A stretch of 24,847 nt of DNA. Source: a virus. The position numbers and the translations under genes were made by a program. Positions 23,682 through 24,847 of the stretch are shown here, in pieces; positions within the stretch are counted from its first letter, which is position 1; the number at the start of each line of letters is the position of its first letter. The stretch spans positions 1-24,847 of IMG/VR virus record IMGVR_UViG_3300025087_000800; one strand, given 5' to 3'. Under the pieces are notes generated by a model that saw only the letters and a list, made by a program, of their open reading frames with translations, made no database searches and was not told the DNA's origin.

Positions 23682-23693
23682 GCCGACTCGTCC

Positions 23694-23728
23694 AAAGCCC
23701 AATGCCATATTAGGTCTTGGGCTTTTTT
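23694..23728 (+). terminator. Rho-independent terminator
   Basis: AAAGCCCAA (23694-23702) pairs with TTGGGCTTT (23717-23725): a perfect 9-bp stem, 14-nt loop, and a six-T run (23723-23728). It closes the first early transcript. Nearby GCCATATT (23704-23711) and AATATGGC (23736-23743), and GCCC at 23732, allow a competing structure if transcription continues. Confidence 0.9.
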
Positions 23729-23810
23729 ATGGCCCAATATGGCTCAATGCTGCTCATTACAAACCTTCCTTCCAGGACACAATCCCAATTAAGAAACCGC
23801 AAGACTACGC

Positions 23811-23885
23811 GCCGCCGAAGCGGCTTGTATCGCCTCCGCTTCGCTTGGGCGATAGCAGTTAGAGGTAGAAATTCGAATTAACTGC
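23811..23885 (+). other. Candidate structured RNA: H-type pseudoknot plus stacked hairpin
   Basis: CGAAGCGG (23816-23823) pairs with CCGCTTCG (23836-23843); TATCGCC (23828-23834) pairs with GGCGATA (23848-23854). The two stems cross, as in an H-type pseudoknot, with loops of 4 (CTTG), 1 and 4 (CTTG) nt. The next base begins a third stem, GCAGTTA (23855-23861) with TAACTGC (23879-23885). A competing small hairpin, GCCGC/GCGGC (23811-23824), has a CGAA loop. The strand that is transcribed is unknown. Confidence 0.5.
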
Positions 23886-23914
23886 CAATTTAAAGATAAG
23901 AATCCCACTTTCCC

Positions 23915-23943
23915 GGATAGTCAATTCAAGACTATCACTATCC
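23915..23943 (+). other. Bistable hairpin
   Basis: GATAGTC (23916-23922) pairs perfectly with GACTATC (23930-23936), with a 7-nt loop. The overlapping GGATAGT (23915-23921) can instead pair with ACTATCC (23937-23943). The two 7-bp structures exclude each other. Confidence 0.45.
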
Positions 23944-24190
23944 CTTTATTGTTGGTTACGAGCCGACATTCAAGGCGCACCTGTCCACTTTAGTTGTTTA
24001 CTCTGTCCGGCTCTGTTTCCAGTTGGCGACGCCGGTGATCCGTATCAATAAAAACCGTGGGCAGGGCTATTGTTTCAAGCCATTTTGGTTATGATAACAC
24101 CCGCCAGCCAATCTGTCAAGCAAAATCTTCACTTTCCCGGTAAAATCTTTACCTGAATAAAAAAAACTATAAAAATATGTAAAAAAACAC

Positions 24191-24219
24191 TTGACAACAA
24201 TTAAACTATTTTGTACATT
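24191..24219 (+). promoter_or_regulatory. Strong sigma70 promoter before the 120-aa gene
   Basis: TTGACA (24191-24196), 17-bp spacer, TACATT (24214-24219), with an A-rich UP-like tract. AAAAAACACTTGACAA is shared with the promoter at 23136. Confidence 0.8.
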
Positions 24220-24239
24220 ATCCGATAGAGAGAATAGAA

Positions 24240-24255
24240 ACCATTAACGAAGGAG
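24240..24255 (+). promoter_or_regulatory. Conserved leader/RBS motif, copy 3
   Basis: ACCATTAACGAAGGAG, 8 nt before ATG 24264, about 13 nt after the predicted transcription start. Confidence 0.8.
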
Positions 24256-24263
24256 TGGAGAAA

Positions 24264-24626
24264 ATGAAAACCGAAATCATTGACAATTCGGCGGATGTTA
24301 TTGATTCCCGCGACATTATCGCCAGAATCGAAGATTTGGAGTCGGACGAGGAATCTCTTGACGAGGACGACAAACAAGAATTGAAAAACCTGAAAGCATT
24401 AGCTGACGAAGCCTCCACGTCACCGGATTGGAAATATGGTGAAACCCTGATCCGTGACAGCTATTTCGTGGAGTATGCGCAAGAGCTGGCAGGAGATATT
24501 GGAGCCATTGATAAAAATAATAGTTGGCCGAGTCGTTGTATTGATTGGGAACAAGCCGCAGAAGAGTTAAAGGTTGATTATTTTTCAGTCGATTTTGACG
24601 GCGTTGATTATTGGATAAGGGCATAA
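24264..24626 (+). CDS. Acidic phage protein, ArdA-like C-terminal pattern
   Basis: 120 aa from ATG 24264; a GTG at 24255 overlaps the Shine-Dalgarno and is unlikely. The first 50 residues are very acidic (RIEDLESDEESLDEDDKQEL). Residues about 60-120 (YGETLIRDSYFVEYAQELAG, WPSRCIDWEQAAEELKVDYF, SVDFDGVDYWIR) follow a pattern I remember from small phage and plasmid proteins, often adjacent to antirestriction genes, with some likeness to ArdA-type DNA-mimic domains (YxxYAxELxxDxG). The high Asp/Glu content fits a DNA-mimic or protein-binding role; antirestriction is a guess. It has its own promoter. Confidence 0.7.
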   Translation: MKTEIIDNSADVIDSRDIIARIEDLESDEESLDEDDKQELKNLKALADEASTSPDWKYGETLIRDSYFVEYAQELAGDIGAIDKNNSWPSRCIDWEQAAEELKVDYFSVDFDGVDYWIRA

Positions 24627-24634
24627 CAATCGTT

Positions 24635-24679
24635 GCCTGACGAGGCTTGAAAGCCGAAACTCCGGGTCAATCCCGGAGT
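24635..24679 (+). promoter_or_regulatory. Tandem hairpins in the leader of the clamp-like gene
   Basis: ACTCCGGG (24659-24666) and CCCGGAGT (24672-24679) form a perfect 8-bp stem with a 5-nt loop. Immediately before are two mutually exclusive small hairpins: GCCT/AGGC (24635-24646) and GGCT/AGCC (24644-24655). No U-run follows. They lie 8 nt before the conserved leader and may regulate translation or stability. Confidence 0.5.
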
Positions 24680-24687
24680 CGCAACTA

Positions 24688-24703
24688 ACCATTAATGAAG
24701 GAG
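24688..24703 (+). promoter_or_regulatory. Conserved leader/RBS motif, copy 4
   Basis: ACCATTAATGAAGGAG, 8 nt before ATG 24712; one C-to-T difference from the other copies. Confidence 0.8.
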
Positions 24704-24711
24704 TAAAAGCC

Positions 24712-24847
24712 ATGCTATACACAAAAGCCAATTTCGCTGTCGTTCATGGGGCGAATGATGATGAGTATCGTCCAGACCTAAATGGCGTTCATCTGAGACC
24801 CGACGGTGCAACTGAGGCCTCGAATGGACGAGTGCTATTCAAGGTAT
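24712..24847 (+). CDS. Sliding-clamp-like protein, truncated by window edge
   Basis: 45 complete codons are visible from ATG 24712. The start (MLYTKANFAVVH) is followed by YRPDLNGVHLRPDG and ATEASNGRVLFKV. This matches the N-terminal pattern of phage DNA polymerase III beta-clamp-like proteins: a D-x-x-R-x-x-L-x-G-V-x-L strand pair, then A-T-N-G-x-x-L. The clamp would tether the replicative polymerase. The C-terminus is outside the window. Its leader contains two hairpin sets and the conserved RBS motif, and it has no promoter of its own, so it is probably co-transcribed with the 120-aa gene. The assignment rests on one short domain. Confidence 0.55.
   Translation, partial: MLYTKANFAVVHGANDDEYRPDLNGVHLRPDGATEASNGRVLFKV

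Larger units (their letters stand above)
23729..24190. other. Gene-free, inverted-repeat-rich intergenic region
   Basis: About 460 bp with no plausible ORF on either strand. It contains the pseudoknot-like element (23811-23885), a bistable hairpin (23915-23943), a long stem (GAGCCGACA at 23960-23968 with TGT-C-CGGCTC at 24004-24013), the hairpin GGTAAA/TTTACC (24139-24153), and an 11-nt direct repeat CACTTTCCCGG (23906-23916 and 24130-24140). It lies between a terminator and a strong promoter. It could hold a non-coding RNA, a replication origin or regulatory sites. Confidence 0.6.

Noticed and set aside
23862-23885. TTCGAA-containing sequence resembling a tRNA T-loop
   Set aside because: The flanking bases do not form a T-stem, and no acceptor, D or anticodon arms with CCA-type end can be placed around it.
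1-24847. CRISPR arrays, insertion sequences, integrase or attachment sites
   Set aside because: No regularly spaced repeats, transposase or tyrosine/serine recombinase frames were seen. The only insertion-like event is the short repeat-flanked zinc-ribbon segment.

Overview
The window is part of a tailed double-stranded DNA phage (or prophage) genome, read with the standard bacterial code. A continuous block of virion and packaging genes runs leftward on the minus strand (about 23.0 kb down to the left edge). Small early-type genes run rightward on the plus strand (23.2 kb to the right edge). The two blocks diverge from a control region at about 23.03-23.21 kb. The order terS, terL, portal, scaffold, N4-gp56-family major capsid protein, connector-like proteins, beta-propeller tail hub, giant internal protein, fibres suggests a short-tailed (podovirus-like) phage. 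No integrase, lysogeny repressor, N4-type virion RNA polymerase, RNA polymerase or recognisable endolysin is visible. Both edges cut through genes.

Minus-strand block, in transcription order. A 64-aa protein lies behind a perfect-consensus sigma70 promoter, followed by a 19-bp palindrome. Next come the terminase small and large subunits, with a 137-nt reading-frame overlap, then a zinc-ribbon protein that looks inserted at the end of terL between 19-bp direct repeats. A 30-aa membrane peptide, a second zinc-ribbon protein and the portal follow, then two small proteins, a polytopic membrane protein resembling GT-C enzymes, an exported protein, an 89-aa protein, the scaffold and the capsid protein. 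Then come a GT-A-like glycosyltransferase overlapped out of frame by an FmdB-type zinc ribbon, two connector-like proteins, a tail hub, two small virion candidates, a 1435-aa giant protein, two small membrane proteins (possible lysis pair), a methyltransferase, a fibre and a truncated DNRLRE/CBM96-like protein. Most junctions are TAATG or ATGA overlaps, so the block reads as one translationally coupled operon of about 22 kb.

The plus-strand block has four genes (the last a truncated sliding-clamp-like protein), each preceded by the same 16-nt leader, ACCATTAAYGRRGGAG. A gene-free stretch of about 460 bp (23.73-24.19 kb) is dense in inverted repeats, including an H-type pseudoknot-like arrangement, and lies between a terminator and a strong promoter.

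The host is unknown. Sec-type signal peptides and Shine-Dalgarno usage suggest a diderm bacterium. The Asp/Ser/Thr-rich style of the exported proteins resembles secreted proteins of the FCB superphylum, which is only a weak hint. The most unusual feature is that five proteins of the structural block, including the tail hub and a connector-like protein, begin with convincing Sec signal peptides, which is not expected for virion parts assembled in the cytoplasm.
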